From assembly GCF_024713975.1 (NCBI RefSeq), contig NC_091099.1, positions 15,357,501 through 15,421,500 of the forward strand: a stretch of DNA of 64,000 nucleotides. Direction: 5' to 3'. The translations under genes and the position numbers were made by a program. The notes under the pieces are model-generated. The model saw only the letters and a list, made by a program, of their open reading frames with translations. It was not told where the DNA came from and ran no database searches. Below, piece by piece: positions 24,866 through 37,338 of this stretch. How positions within the stretch are numbered: position 1 is the stretch's first letter; every line of letters begins with the position of its first letter. Source of the DNA: Paralichthys olivaceus. Its lineage: Eukaryota; Chordata; Actinopteri; Pleuronectiformes; Paralichthyidae.

Positions 24866-25002
24866 GGAGGAGTTTCCAGTGTTGAAGCCTGAATAAACCT
24901 GAGTCCTGTGGCAGAGACGTGCCTGTTACCGGACCGTGGACTGGACTCACACACTGTTTTTTTTGTCCAAAAACAGGAGGAGCTGATAAACACACTGGCA
25001 AC

Positions 25003-28000
25003 ATGGCTGTGGCCGGCTGCACGAAATGCATTAAATACATGTTATTCTTTTTTAATTTTATTTTCTGGGTGAGTTGAAGACATTTTAATTCTTAAGTAGC
25101 TATTGATTTGTTTTATCCTTTTGTGGCTTCCTCTGTTTTCCTAAAACGTTCTCTCTGTGACTTGCCTAACAGCTGTTCATGTCCACATCTGTTAAGCTCA
25201 AGGCTTTAGATTAATTGATGGTCAGTCCTGGAGGAGATGCGGTTCTATGTTAGAGAGGAGAGCATCATCAGTGCAGAAGACACGTCACCTTGTCCAGGCC
25301 AGAGTTAAAATTGCTCTTACCCTTCATCAACAGTATTTCTTAAATGCATGGTTGAGCAGAAGAGAAGGGAGCAGCCCAGCACAGCTTCTGCCTCACATCA
25401 TTTCATTGAATCAATTTACTACACTAAACAGAAAAGTCTGAGGCCTGCACATGTTGTTGGAGAGAAATCTGAAAATGTAGCTGAGCTCTGGGGGGTTTCT
25501 TGCTGTTTTAGACGAGTTTGGGTCCCCCCAAATTAAAAACACATAAAGGGAGCGTTTAAACATCTGGGGGAGGGGAAGATGTTTGCCTTCTGAGATTTCT
25601 TTTGTTCTTACCTGGTAACAGCACTGTAGTACCAGGCTACAAGAGTTAAGCAAACACCTTGTTCGGTGGTGCAGTCACTTCATCATTTATTGCTCTTTTT
25701 CCCATGAAAACTGAGCTCTCCTCTGGTGCATTTTATTTTTCTGGAAGGTTATTTCATTAAAAGAGGACTTGCTGCTGCATAGTTCACTTGCCTCATGCAG
25801 CTGTCTGACTTTTTATGCTTCATTACATCACAGCAGACTTCCTGCAGATGTGTCTTCTACTTTATGTCGTGGCCTTGCACACAATCAGGACTGATTCACT
25901 TGTTTGTGAATTGTCGTTTGGTTGGTCTGTACATAACAGTCATCGCCCTTTTTTTTAAGTAAGCACAGAGTCACCATATCCTGCGACCTCTGCACTTGAT
26001 GGAGTGTTTCCTCTGTTGGTTTTGTTGCTGCGCCTATCATTGTGAAAACCTGGAGCCTTCTCTTCCTCGTTTTTTGTTATTTTTCATGTCGAGAATCCAG
26101 TTTCCTGTATCTTGGAGAACAATGGGTTTCAGTCATAAATGTGCAAATATCTTAATATAAACATTGGCCTAAAGAGAAGAGCATCAGCAAGTAGGTGTGA
26201 TTCTTCAGTATTTATGATCTGTCACTTTCATTATGATATTTGTGTTTTATTAGATATAGAACGCAGTAGAGATCCAGGGAGATAAAGTTGAAAAACACAG
26301 TTGTTGAGTTGGCTTGAAACAATGCTGCGAGGACACCGTGCCGTAGGTCACTGAGGTGTCAGGATATCCTCTCATGCAGAGGACAGTTCTTTGCCTCGCG
26401 GCAGCTCTGAGGACACAGGTCAAGAAATATTAGCAGGAAGGTGTGGAAACTGATTAGATCTTTGCAGAGTCAAGTTCTAAACTGTGCCGGAGATGTCAAG
26501 ACAATGTGATGGGTCATTAAAAAAAATCTTAAATATTGATAACTACAGTTTTTTTTATATTCATGATAACATCTCTTTTGAATATCAAACATTTAAAAGC
26601 TCTGATCCTCCTCAAGGTTTAATCAAAGTAAAAACACTTGAGAGAGAATAATTCAAACCTTTTTCTCTTTTGAACAGCTGGCCGGAGGTGTGATCTTAGG
26701 AGTGGCCCTGTGGCTCCGCCATGACAGTCAAACCAGCAACCTCCTCATACTGCAGTTTGAGGGCCACCAGGCACCGAGCACTTTCTATATCAGTGAGTAT
26801 ACACCTTTAACATTAGAGACTCCCAATCACACTAAAACTGATTCTTTCCTCCTGCAGCAGCTGATGTAAATAATGCCTCTCTGAGTCGGTCATTTAAAAA
26901 AATAATTTTCTCATTATCACTATGTGATATGGATCTTAAATTGGTCTCAAAAACAATAGGGGGATATTTTAATCATTGCATGACTAGGAATGCTATTAAA
27001 AGCAAATTTCACGGTCACCGCACTGAGGGCAGTAACTTTACAATACAGTCAACTACAACAATACAATGAACCTTGGACGCATGCCATGAAAGTGAATCAC
27101 CTCCTCACTGTCACAGTCTCAACTAGAGTGGCACTCTAGAGTGCATTCCTCCGTCAAGGCCCAACAGTCCTATTAAATTCAAGATATCAGTCACCTAAAT
27201 ATGCAGATTTTTTTCATCAATATTCATTAATTTATCCATGGGAAATCTGTACAAATATTTTTAAAACTCACAATGGTAAAGAAAGTGATGAGAAAAAGTC
27301 CTGGATTTGCCCCCCGATCTAAAACATTAAAGGGTTCTTCCCTGACTCATACCTCATCCTTCCACCAAGTTTCTTAGAAATCCCTCCTCTAGTTTTTGCC
27401 TAATCTTGCTTACAAACAAGCAGACATACAGATCAACAAGGGGTGGAAACATAACCTCCTTGGCGTAAGCAACAAAGATAAATTACATTAATGTCTGAAT
27501 GGAGCACCGTAACTAACACGACCTTATTTAGGTCGTGTATACATGTTCTTGTTAAGTTGTCCACCTCTAAAAAGACACTTCCTCAGTGTTTATACTTTGT
27601 TCCACACATGACAGGAAACTCACAGTTAGCTCTGGAAGTGAGCTAACTCACAGAAATACCTGTCTTTCAGAATCTGCTGGGACATCCAGAAATAGTAAGA
27701 GCGGAGTGACCCTTAAGAAAAGAACAGGAAACAGGACGTACGTAAATCCTCAGCATGACTGAAGAGCGGCACAGCCGGCGTCTGCACCCCAGTTGTCATT
27801 CTGCAACACGCAGCTTATGATCTCTAAATCATATAAATACTTTGATGAACTTTAGAAAGTCCCAGGCTTCTGCCCTGAGGTGCTTTCAAGAGGGAGAGAA
27901 CAGATGCTGCAGGCAGATGTTTTGGGCTCTGAGCAAACTAATGGGCTGTGAGAAAAAGTAAAGCCACCATGTGCCTTATGTCGCTTTAAAGCATTCAGTC

Positions 28001-31000
28001 CTCAGGAATCTTTGGTTTTGTGTGAATGCAGCACAGCATGTTCTGTACATTTACCAAAGTCTTGAAGGTTAAACTGAATCCCAGAATCGGGAGTATGTAG
28101 CTCAGGCTGTGTTCACTGCATGAACTTGGCTCATAAATCATCATCATGTTTCTGCTCTCAGACGTCCAGAGATTGGCAGTAAAACCTACAATACATGATA
28201 TGTTTTAAACTTTTCAAAGGTCCATCATCTCAGTGTGTTGTGGTGGTGAACTCCAGTGAGCCCATTAATTTAGATCTGGGATCCTGATCCTCTCCCATAC
28301 TTACTCCTCAGTAAGTATACAGAGCGATGGCAGGCTCGTGCTTTTTATAGAGGAAAGGCTCACTTGTGATTTTAAAGGCAGGGCGGATAGGCCCACCCAG
28401 ACAAGATCAAGGGGAATGTATCTTTTTTTTCACCCTCCCTTGAACATACGCCCTTGCATAATGCAAATAACCTTTTACATCTGCACATTACCCCTCAAAT
28501 TAGAGTTTAGAGTGGATGTTTTTAGCATGCTGGCACACCAAAGAGGTATTTATGTAAGGCTGGAAATACGCAGTCTCCTGCCTTTTACCCAGGGCCTGAA
28601 ATCAACACTGGTGGCAGTTGCCTGCAGTCTGGTTTGGTTAGTGCAGCACGCTCTCTGTAGGAGACACAGTAACACTGTGACAGAAACCCTTACACAAGTA
28701 GACAGGACATTTCTGCTGTTTTACACTGTATGATTAATGCAAAAGCCCCAGCCTGAAAACTGGAGCTTTTCCGAACTAAAGCTTTGTACTGTACATTGGG
28801 GCTCTAGCCACTCTAATTAGTTCTTAATGATTGTGTTCAGATAAGAAAGCTGTCATTACTGCCCCTGATATGATAACATCAACAGAGAGAGTTAGCTTAG
28901 TTTAGTTTGGCTTAGCTCAACATTAAATGTTCAGTGTTTAGAATCTAGTGACATCTAGTGGAGAAGTTACACATAAAGAAAACAACATTTCGTTCAATTT
29001 AGATGATTATACATGAGTGTAAACCTCTCTAGGATTATTTAATATTCAATTTCTGCAAATGGATCCCTTTCATCTAAATCCTGCACACTTAACCTTCAAG
29101 ACTGTAAACCGGGTAAACTCTGTCCTGCCTCTCTACAAAGTTAATAAAAGTTACCCGCCATCACCTTAAAGCTCAGGAAATAATACATTATGTCTGCTTC
29201 CCTATTTGTTCCTGAGCTGAGCAGATTTCATCTTATTATTTACCAAAGTTTAGTTTATTTAGTTTATGCATTCCATTAAACCTCAGAGCAAAGAATTTCC
29301 AACCCCTGAGTGGGAAGTTGCAACTGGAACACCCCCACAGGTCGGAATTTCGGAAGGTCGGAGGAACCTCACCACCCCCGACTTCGAAATCCAAGATGGT
29401 CCCTCCATATATCAGCAGTAGTTTTTACTGCTTATTAGCACTTATGTCTTTAAATGTGTCAAACATACAGTACTGTCCTATTACAGTCTGTGGACGTTTT
29501 AAGTGTACAGAGATTAAAGTGGTATGAACCCTCTCTTCTAACATTTGGTGAGAATGAAAGAAAAGCGTATTTCACCATCATGTCACAGAATTGTATAAAA
29601 CTGCTAATGAGTCATTTTATGATCCTTTATCCTGACTGACATACAGGTTCATCTGAGTTTATTGGTGTCAGGCTCTGGCTGTGTGGACATAGCTTCACAG
29701 CGCCTGTTTTGGCTTGTTTATTAATAATGGATGAGAAACACAAGGAGAAGTCCAAGTGGGGCTTTTAACTGCTGTTCACCTCCCTCTTTTTGCCCCTCTG
29801 GAGATTACACAGCCAGACAAGAAATAAATGAACTTCCCCGGTGGCATAAAATTGCCTGTCGCCCTGAAAGTCTCAATAGCCTTCAAAGCTTAAAGGGTGT
29901 TGTCATAGTAATGGAAGGCAGTGGAAGTAATGCCTGCTTCACTGAATTGCCGGGTTACTGGCACTGGTAGCCGTTTCTCACTACAACAAAAAGTGCTGAA
30001 AGAAAAGAGAGAGAAGGAGGTGGGGGGATTAAAGGAGGAGAAAGTTGAGTAGAAACAGAGTGAGAGAGCAGAGGGTGTAGATGTAAGTATTAGGAAGGGT
30101 TGTGCGTGATGTTTGGGGCAGGGTATGAGGTTTTAGAGACCTGCAACAGCATCAAGGTTTCTACTACCTTTCCGTCTCAGACCGCTCTGTCAGCCTAGAT
30201 TAGAGGCTTGTGTTGGCGTGTGTGTAAGAATAGAAAAACCCAGAAACAGACTGCTCCCAGACCTTCTTGCTAAAAGCAGCGGTGGACGAAGTATTCACAT
30301 CCTTTATTTATGTATAAGTACCGCCCCTGCAAGGGATCATAAGATAAATTTGAGGTGGAAAAACAACAAAACTTTACCTCTTTGGGCATGAAAAGGTTAT
30401 TTCAAAGAAACCATATGAGAGGTTGAGAGGGTTAGATAATTCTAGTGCAGTAAAAAGTATATTTCCCTTTCAAATGTAGCATCAAAGAATAAACATACTA
30501 TACTTCTTTCTTTAGAAACTGTTTGAGGGAATAACTGATGTCAAGAGATCAATTTAACAACCTGCGGTTTATGGAGAATTTTCATTGATTCTATTAAAGC
30601 TGATCCCTAAACGTCTAATATCTCATGTCATCACTCTGATGAGTTTCAGTGTTCAGCTTTAGACCTGGAAACAACAGCTGACCTCAAAGTCCATTGAAGA
30701 ACTTAATAATGTTCTGGAATCACATGATCTCCATCAGCACAAAGTACAGAAAGGCCAGAAGAACTTAGTACTATTTGATATACAAATGTCCTCTGTCTCT
30801 TATTTACTCACATACACATTCTACATATTAATGTATATATAAATATATATATAAATAGCCTTATCTTATCTCTCCTGCTTATTATTTCCTGTTGTGTGTT
30901 CCTTCATTTCCTCCACCAGTTTATGTAATATAATTGTGTTGTCATTCTGACTGCAATTACAGAGATCTCGAAAATAGTCAAAGTAAAAACATCAGTTAAA

Positions 31001-31756
31001 AAGAGAAGAAACAAGTTTGTCATATGTTCGATAGGTTTCCAATTTTTAAATGTTTCTAATTAGTGCTAGACAGTAAATTTATTCTGTAAGTTACTGTAGT
31101 TAACTACAGTTTAGAGGTTATTTTACTATATTATTATCACTTATCAGTAAGTGAATAATATAATAGTAAATACAATGCCTTTACTTTAATACCACATTTT
31201 TTCTGATAATAATTATGTATTTATTTATACTCTAACATGAGTAAAAATTTGAATGCAGCAGTTTGCAGATTTGCTGTTTTTTAGTTTTTAAGTACCTTAA
31301 TATTTCTTCTTCTACTACTAATCAAAAAATTATTGAAACTATGCTGTCTCAGCTGTATTAGTTTGAAGTTTTAAGGCCATTAAATGGATTAATTTAGAAG
31401 AGGCTACAACAGATTGGTGGCATGTTACAATACTTTTTATAATCTATGAATGAATACCTTTATGACAACAGTTTCCTCTGATATATATTACATTTTATAT
31501 TTCTACTGCGCTCAGTGCTTTTTTTTAAAGATGAATAAAACTTAATCCAGATTTCTGTGCGTTGCGTTCACTGCTCTTCAGGCTGAGCAGCTCTGGAGCC
31601 TGTCGCTCACTCCAATTGAAACTCTTGTGAAACTCTGTATTTTTGTCATCACCATGGATACCTACAAATAGTTTTTCATGAGTAAATATATTACTTGAGC
31701 TTTTTTGATATACATAAGTTTTATCTTTATTTTATATGACACAAAACTGTGTGTGC

Positions 31757-31791
<35 letters not shown>

Positions 31792-31929
31792 TGTATTCAC
31801 ATGGTTCCCTCTGTTTCCTGGGGAAGGATAATGCTCGGGGTCAGAGGTCAGTGCAGAGGGGGTTTGTGGGGGGTTGGGAGTGTCTGGAAGGCATTTCCTG
31901 GCCTGGCAGCTGCCCGGGGCCCGCTCCAC

Positions 31930-31962
<33 letters not shown>

Positions 31963-32528
31963 AAGCTCTCTCTCTCTCTCTCACGATCTGTTCAAGATGT
32001 CACTAATGTTGTGTCATCCATCAGGGAGAGCTGGAGAAACATAAGGCTGTTTTCTAAACAATGTGTGGTTTGATGAATGTGCAGCGGGCACACGCTGCTC
32101 GGACACTGCTGAGATACTGCTGCTCTCTAGTGGTGCACACAGTAGAACACATCTTCTAAAAACTCTTACCATTCAGTTTTGTGTTGTCTCTGTGTTCACA
32201 GGCGTGTACATACTGATCGCTGTGGGAGCTGTGATGATGCTCGTTGGCTTCCTGGGATGTTACGGTGCCATTCAGGAATCTCAGTGTCTGCTGGGCACAG
32301 TGAGTCTCATTACTCTTTTGACTTGGCAGCTCTCACCTGTGAACTTTATCCGGCAGGAGCTCTTCTCTTGAATTAAAATGACATCATTTTAATCTGTGAC
32401 AGACGTTCAGATTCAAACCCTCATTTTTCCTCTTTCTCAAGTTCTTCTTCTTCTTGGTCATCCTGTTTGCATGTGAAGTGGCTGCAGCAATCTGGGGTTT
32501 CATGAACAGGGATACAGTAAGTGATGCA

Positions 32529-32586
<58 letters not shown>

Positions 32587-34233
32587 GTCCAGCCGTCATT
32601 TCTGTCATCGAGGATTATGAATGATTAAAGGATTCAGGATTATTATATTCCTTCCTGTTGTTGTGTCTCTGACTCCCTGCCGTCCACAGATCTCCAAAGA
32701 GCTGATCAACTTCTACGACTCTGCATACATCAAGGCTGTAGATGTCTCTGGGTCTCCCAGTAAAGACGCTGCCATCAAGGTCCTGGAGGTTTTCCACACT
32801 ACGGTATGTCACCATGGAAAACCTTCACTTTTTTACATCAATATATTTGATAATATATTTGAATAATCTTTTTTATTAAGTGAGTGACCTCTTCTTCTTT
32901 CCTCTTCAGCTCGACTGCTGTGGTAAAGGTGATGACACACCGCTTTTCAAACAAGTGTCCAGCACCTTGTGTCCAAGGAAGTCTCCAGAAGATTTTCTTA
33001 AATCTCAGGTAAACATTTATCCTACTAATAAATCCACAAATCAAAAACAACTGCACTTGCCAATTCTCTTCAAACTTAGGGAGATTCTTTCTGAGGACCT
33101 GACGAGCTGAACTGTCACATTTTTTGGAAATTCGTGTTTACACTGGTTGATTTCTTTTATAAAAACATTTTAATTGGCTTCGTCAAACATCCAACTGAAC
33201 TTTGAATATATTTCAGGAGCTGAGACTTTTGGTTTTCATCTTCAGAAAGATAGACACATAAATTACAGGTTTTACAAAATAATTTTTTTTTAGTAGCATC
33301 AGTTTTATCCTTTTAGAAATAGTTGCAGCGATTAAACACACTCATTACAAATACTAATATTACACAAACACAGCTGGATGTGAAACTAATTCCACAGTGC
33401 TGTTAAGAAAGAAACAATGTTCATTATTAGATGATGTGTAGGCTTTCTACATCCTACATTATTGAATTTTAAAATAATTTTAACAACATTATGCTACGCA
33501 TAAATACATGATGTGTGAGGTCACTGTGACCTTGAGAACTTAATCAGTCAACCTTGTGTCTGACTGAATGTTTGTACCTTATCTGAAGAAATGTCCTCAT
33601 GGTGTTCATATTCACAAAAATGGGCTTGAGGGCCTTATCCTATACAACCCAAAAACAAAATACCTCCGGCCAATGGCTGTTGCTAGAGCAGAGGCATAAA
33701 AAATAACCCAACATTGTCTTTAAGGGTTTATTACTCATGACTGCTGGGTTCAGTTCACCTACTGTTGTGTTTAATACCATCACCACCCAAATTACTTCAA
33801 CAAGTAATAACCATATACATTTGTGATAACACCATCAATAATCCAGAAATGTGTGATCAGAACAGCTGAGATTCAGCCTCTTGTAACAGCAGCAGCGTGT
33901 GAACTACATCTTCTCTTCTGTCCTCGCAGAGCTGTCACCACAAACTGATCGACCTGTTCTCCGAGAAGCTCCACCTGATTGGTCTGGCCGCCCTGGTGGT
34001 CGCTGTCATCATGGTGAGTGTACATTAAAGACGTATATTTCACACAGCAGCGGGGACAACGCTCTCTGCACTTTTCCAGACACACAGCTTTTATCAGAGC
34101 GATAAGAACGCAGGTGCTAGATTCCAGACATATTGAATTAGAGTGTTCTGTTGTTCTTCCTGTTTAGATCTTTGAGATGATCTTCACCATGGTGCTCTGC
34201 TGTGGGATCCGTAACAGCCCGGGAGCGTACTAG
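25003..34233 (+). CDS. cd81: cd81: tetraspanin CD81, complete, 8 exons
   Basis: Exons: 25003-25068, 26678-26792, 32202-32299, 32442-32516, 32690-32803, 32910-33008, 33930-34013, 34168-34233; 238 aa (human CD81 is 236). Start [12 protein letters not shown] matches the family N-terminus, with juxtamembrane cysteines suited to palmitoylation. Four membrane segments are visible: TM1 ([18 protein letters not shown]), TM2 ([18 protein letters not shown]), TM3 ([20 protein letters not shown]) and TM4 ([19 protein letters not shown]). The large extracellular loop has the CCG motif (C159, C160) plus C177 and C191, giving the usual two disulfides. The loop is the most diverged part; the membrane segments and [12 protein letters not shown] are nearly identical to mammals. 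CD81 organises tetraspanin microdomains, with CD19/CD21 and EWI proteins as known mammalian partners. Teleosts can carry cd81a and cd81b; the paralogue is not resolved. Introns 1 (1.6 kb) and 2 (5.4 kb) carry several repeats. Confidence 0.95.
27110..27470 (-). repeat. Dispersed repeat, reverse copy of the 20745 family
   Basis: Contains ATTAAAGGGTTCTTCCCTGAC, CCTTCCACCAAGTTTCTTAG, TAGTTTTTGCCTAATCTTGC and CAAACAAGCAGACATACAG, the reverse of the words at 20745-20910. A second block upstream (GAGTGCATTCCTCCGTCAAGGCCCAACAG) belongs to the same kind of repeat from memory. In cd81 intron 2. Confidence 0.5.
28923..29096 (-). mobile_element. MITE-like element, internally deleted copy
   Basis: Left end TTAAATGTTCAGTGTTTAG, then CTAGTGACATCTAGTGGAGAAGTT, GGATTATTTAATATTCAATTTCTGC and ATCTAAATCCTGCACACTTAA. 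It is the reverse of the element at 40914-41270 and lacks its middle. In cd81 intron 2. Confidence 0.5.
29290..29420. repeat. Dispersed fish repeat (GGTCGGAGGAACCTC family)
   Basis: The stretch CCTGAGTGGGAAGTTGCAACTGG, AGGTCGGAATTTCGGAAGG and CGACTTCGAAATCCAAGATGG matches a repeat I recall as common in teleosts. In cd81 intron 2; ends uncertain. Confidence 0.4.
31750..31982. repeat. Compound microsatellites: (GT)n(GA)n and (CT)n
   Basis: A GT run merges into a GA run (about 31750-31794), and an interrupted CT tract lies at about 31931-31982. Both are about 220-400 nt upstream of cd81 exon 3 in intron 2. Confidence 0.9.
32531..32583. repeat. (CA)n microsatellite
   Basis: CA run of 53 nt in cd81 intron 4, beginning 14 nt after the donor of exon 4 (32516). 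Confidence 0.97.
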
Positions 34234-34974
34234 GACTCCAGCCAACAAGCAGCATCAGTGTATAATGGGATTATTTTTATTATACATCAGCTCCTTTTGC
34301 TTTTGATTATAACACTAGATGGATATCTCCTCTTTTTATTTTAGATTAGAAACAATGAATTGATTTCGATACTGCTCATCTATCATCGCTGTTATTTTAG
34401 CTTCTCTGGGTTGGATGTTTTTTATTATTTATCATACAACACTTCACATGAATCTTTTTTATTATTTACAGTATGTTTGTGAATGGTTTCTCTTAAGTAA
34501 TTAAACTTTTGCTGTTGGATGTATAAATTGTATATATATAAACTTTTTATATGTTAATAACACTTAGGAGAGTCCATGTATTCCCTGATTGTCTGTGGCT
34601 GCAGTGTTAGTGTTATGATATAATTTAGCAGGGTTTCATGGACTAAGCTTCTGTCCCACTCTCGCCTGTATGTCCTTTAACCAGCTTTATGTTTCTGCTA
34701 TGTGTGTTTTGTCTTTATTAGCACAAAACAAGTTACTTATCCTGTTTTAGTAATGCTGAGAAATTATGTCACCTCCTTTGTACTATTGATTTCCAGCCCT
34801 TTTCTCTCCTGATCCATTAAGATTAAGTAATTTCTTTTCATAAGTTTCATGTCTATAAGTTTTGAGAGTTTCAAAAGAAATTCTGACTTTTCATTTGATT
34901 ATGTTTCGAGGCCTGAAGAGGCAAAACCACAGTATTTTGTAAAAGAGAAGCAAATAACAGAGATAAGTCTGAAA

Positions 34975-34980
34975 AATAAA
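34975..34980 (+). terminator. cd81: Candidate cd81 polyadenylation signal
   Basis: AATAAA on the coding strand 742 nt after the cd81 stop, followed within 80 nt by TTTGTTTTTTTCTT and GTGTCC, which could serve as a downstream U/GU-rich element. The hAT-like element begins just beyond, at 35058. Confidence 0.45.
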
Positions 34981-35057
34981 GATATTTTGAGTGTCAATAT
35001 ATTGATTTGTTTTTTTCTTATTTGTTACCAAGATGATTAATTTGTGTCCCACCAGCT

Positions 35058-35934
35058 CAATGCTTCTCAAACTGGGGGGTGGGCACCTCTGAGGGGACAT
35101 GGGGCCATTGCATGGGGGTCATGGATGAATAAAGGAAACATATAGTGTCACCAAGTTACATTAATATGATTTATGTAGGAAAAATTGATAAATATGATTA
35201 GGCTGTTATTTCCCTTTTACCTCACTACAACTCAATTTATATGATCTTTTATGAATTGTTCCTGTCATTGTTAACCATTAATAAAAAAATTGTTTGGTGG
35301 AGGTTAAAACTTTTTGTGGCATCTGAAGAGGGGCACTGTGGTGGAAATTTATCTCGAGATGTGAAATAAAGAGTTTCTCAGGCCGGAGTTTTCTTTAGGT
35401 CATTTAAGAGAAAGCTCTGCAGAGGGTTGCACACTCAGCATGAATGCTCAGAGTGGAAACACCTGAATAGGGAAAGAAGAAGGTTTTATACAGTCAGGTA
35501 AACAGGAAACATAAGAGACAACTGTTTCTGAGTAATGGCATGAAAAACTGAAGCTACCTGTAGTCTGATTAACACAGGAAGCTGTCTGCTCTTACTTCTG
35601 CAAGAAAGAAGTTTGCTACTGCAAATATCTGGGTCAACAAGAGGATCATCAACGAGAAAGAACATGAACTCTGAGGTTACATCTGCCAAGTGCATAGCAA
35701 CAGTCATGGCTTTGGATAGGCAAGGGTAAAACAGTAAAAGGTGTCTGTCTAGTTTCGAATCGTCCGTCTGCACATATGCCAGGCAGTTCCTCTTATGCGA
35801 GCACAATTGTGTTTCTATATGAGTTATTGTTGAACACAGCACACAAGCATTGATCAGACATAATAAAGAGTTCAAGCTAAGGTCATATGCAAGTTTTCCA
35901 TTACAGCACGCTGGAAAAAGTTTGAGAAGTACTG
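35058..35934. mobile_element. Non-autonomous hAT-like DNA transposon
   Basis: The left end CAATGCTTCTCAAACTG and the reverse complement of the right end CAGTACTTCTCAAACTT are inverted repeats; the TTCTCAAACT core is typical of hAT ends. The flanking 8-mers CACCAGCT (35050-35057) and TATCAGCT (35935-35942) differ only by two C/T transitions and fit a decayed 8-bp target duplication. No transposase motif was found in the 877-bp body. Confidence 0.6.
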
Positions 35935-36069
35935 TATCAGCTTCATCCTGTGATCCCTTGTAGCGTCCTCAGAGGAATATACAAACCTTGATTGGCTCTT
36001 GGAGATTGTTTGAAAAAACACAAGTTCTGTGGTGACCGATTCTTAAAAGGTAAAAAAAACTACAGAACA

Positions 36070-36290
36070 TTTGAGTGTCGGGGCTTACCGACACTTGGAT
36101 GACACCACCAGGCAGTAAGGAGAAATTCTATGTTATTGTTTTTCTGTTGTTTTTATACGTTTGAAGAATCAATCCCCAGTAACTTCAGTTGTATTGGACG
36201 CTGTTTACCCCTGAAACTCCAAAAGTGTGGACTCAAACACTTCACCCACCCCTCCATCGACATAGTGGCGAGTGAACCATCCCTTTAAGC
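36070..36290 (+). repeat. Dispersed repeat, copy A (pair with 62645-62905)
   Basis: Shares with the second copy the ordered words GAGGCTTAC/GGGGCTTAC, TTGGATGACACCAC, TTTCTGTTGTTTT, CAATTGTATTGGA-type text, CTGAAACTCC, GTGTGGACTCAAACACTTCACCC and CCCCTCCATCGACATAGTGG. Both copies end in a GGGTGAAC/GAGTGAACCAT..CTTTAA tail. Confidence 0.55.
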
Positions 36291-36744
36291 TACTTGATCT
36301 GCACAGTACAGTACAGTATTAGTGTCATATGTTTTTCAACCTCCTTCAGTTTCACTTATTTTAAACAGAATACAAGCTGCAGTATTTAGCTCCCCACAGG
36401 GGGGCAGTGTGACATCACTGCCTCTCTTGCCCAATCAGCATCATTTTCTCCAACAGCTCAACTGAACACATTAAAAACTGAACTGACTTGTATTTCTGGC
36501 ACAGCGGTATCAGACACACCCAGCACACGTTTATCTCCTCATCACAGGACAGGATCAGCTCCTCTTTAATGAAGTCACAATCCAGGTTTCGTTCACGGTG
36601 CCCACAAGCTCAGACACATTCCCTGACATGGGATCATTTTATGATCCCTGTTTACTGGACAGATGTTCAGAAAACAAAGATGTGATGAATCAAACTCCAG
36701 CACAGTGATCGTGTGAGTTTCCAGACAACAAACCAAATACCCCA

Positions 36745-36746
<2 letters not shown>

Positions 36747-36809
<63 letters not shown>
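36747..36809. repeat. (CA)n microsatellite
   Basis: AC run of 62-63 nt between cd81 and pkp3. Confidence 0.97.
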
Positions 36810-36810
<1 letters not shown>

Positions 36811-37189
36811 GGACTTTTCCCTTTTCTCCTTTGTTTGGTGATTTCTTCATCTTCCATGCTAGACTCAACCTCAACTCAACCTCTCAGTACAATGCGGTGA
36901 AACTCAGCGACCTCTAAAATAGTTGTGCAACTGAATCAACACCTTCCTAAAGAGTTTAAAAAACTGAACAATACAGTCTTTTTCATGAAGTGTAACACAT
37001 ATACACATATATTATTTAATTTAATACTTAATTTAATATCCCGCACTCCTTCACCCTGTAAACTGCTGCTAGCCCTTGATTTAAATTCAAATTTAAACTG
37101 TTGTACTATGTTATATGTTAAAAGTTATATGTTGTTACTATGTTGTATGTTAAATGTTAAATGTTATGTTAAATGTTATATGTCACTAT

Positions 37190-37338
37190 TTTTCCTTTAT
37201 CTTGTATTTCCCGTCTACTGCGTAGATGTTGCCTGCCATGTCACAAGAATTTCACTGCTCTGATGACGCTAAGTTATTTGGTGCATGTGACAATAAACTT
37301 TGATTTGATTTGATTTGATTTGATTTGATTTGATTTGA
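37190..37338 (+). repeat. Non-LTR retrotransposon 3' tail with (TTTGA)n
   Basis: CACAAGAATTTCACTGCTC..TTGGTGCATGTGACAATAAACT is followed by eight TTTGA/TGATT units. This is the layout of LINE 3' ends in fish (AATAAA-like signal, then short tandem tail). Only the end is present; no reverse transcriptase is seen. Confidence 0.5.

Larger units (their letters stand above)
23197..25002. other. Head-to-head kcnc1/cd81 upstream region
   Basis: About 1.8 kb separates the two start codons, which diverge. It should hold both promoters and 5' UTRs. No additional coding exon is recognised. A CCT/CTG trinucleotide tract lies at 23741-23793. A TATA-like TATAAA at 24860-24865 fits cd81. The kcnc1-proximal half is G+C richer than the rest of the window by eye. 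Confidence 0.5.

Noticed and set aside
28338..28733. 131-codon frame in cd81 intron 2
   Set aside because: No recognisable domain; lies in an intron with no splice sites fitting cd81 phases.
35486..35875. 129-codon minus-strand open frame
   Set aside because: Lies within the hAT-like element and shows no zinc finger, RNase-H-like or dimerisation motif; probably chance.
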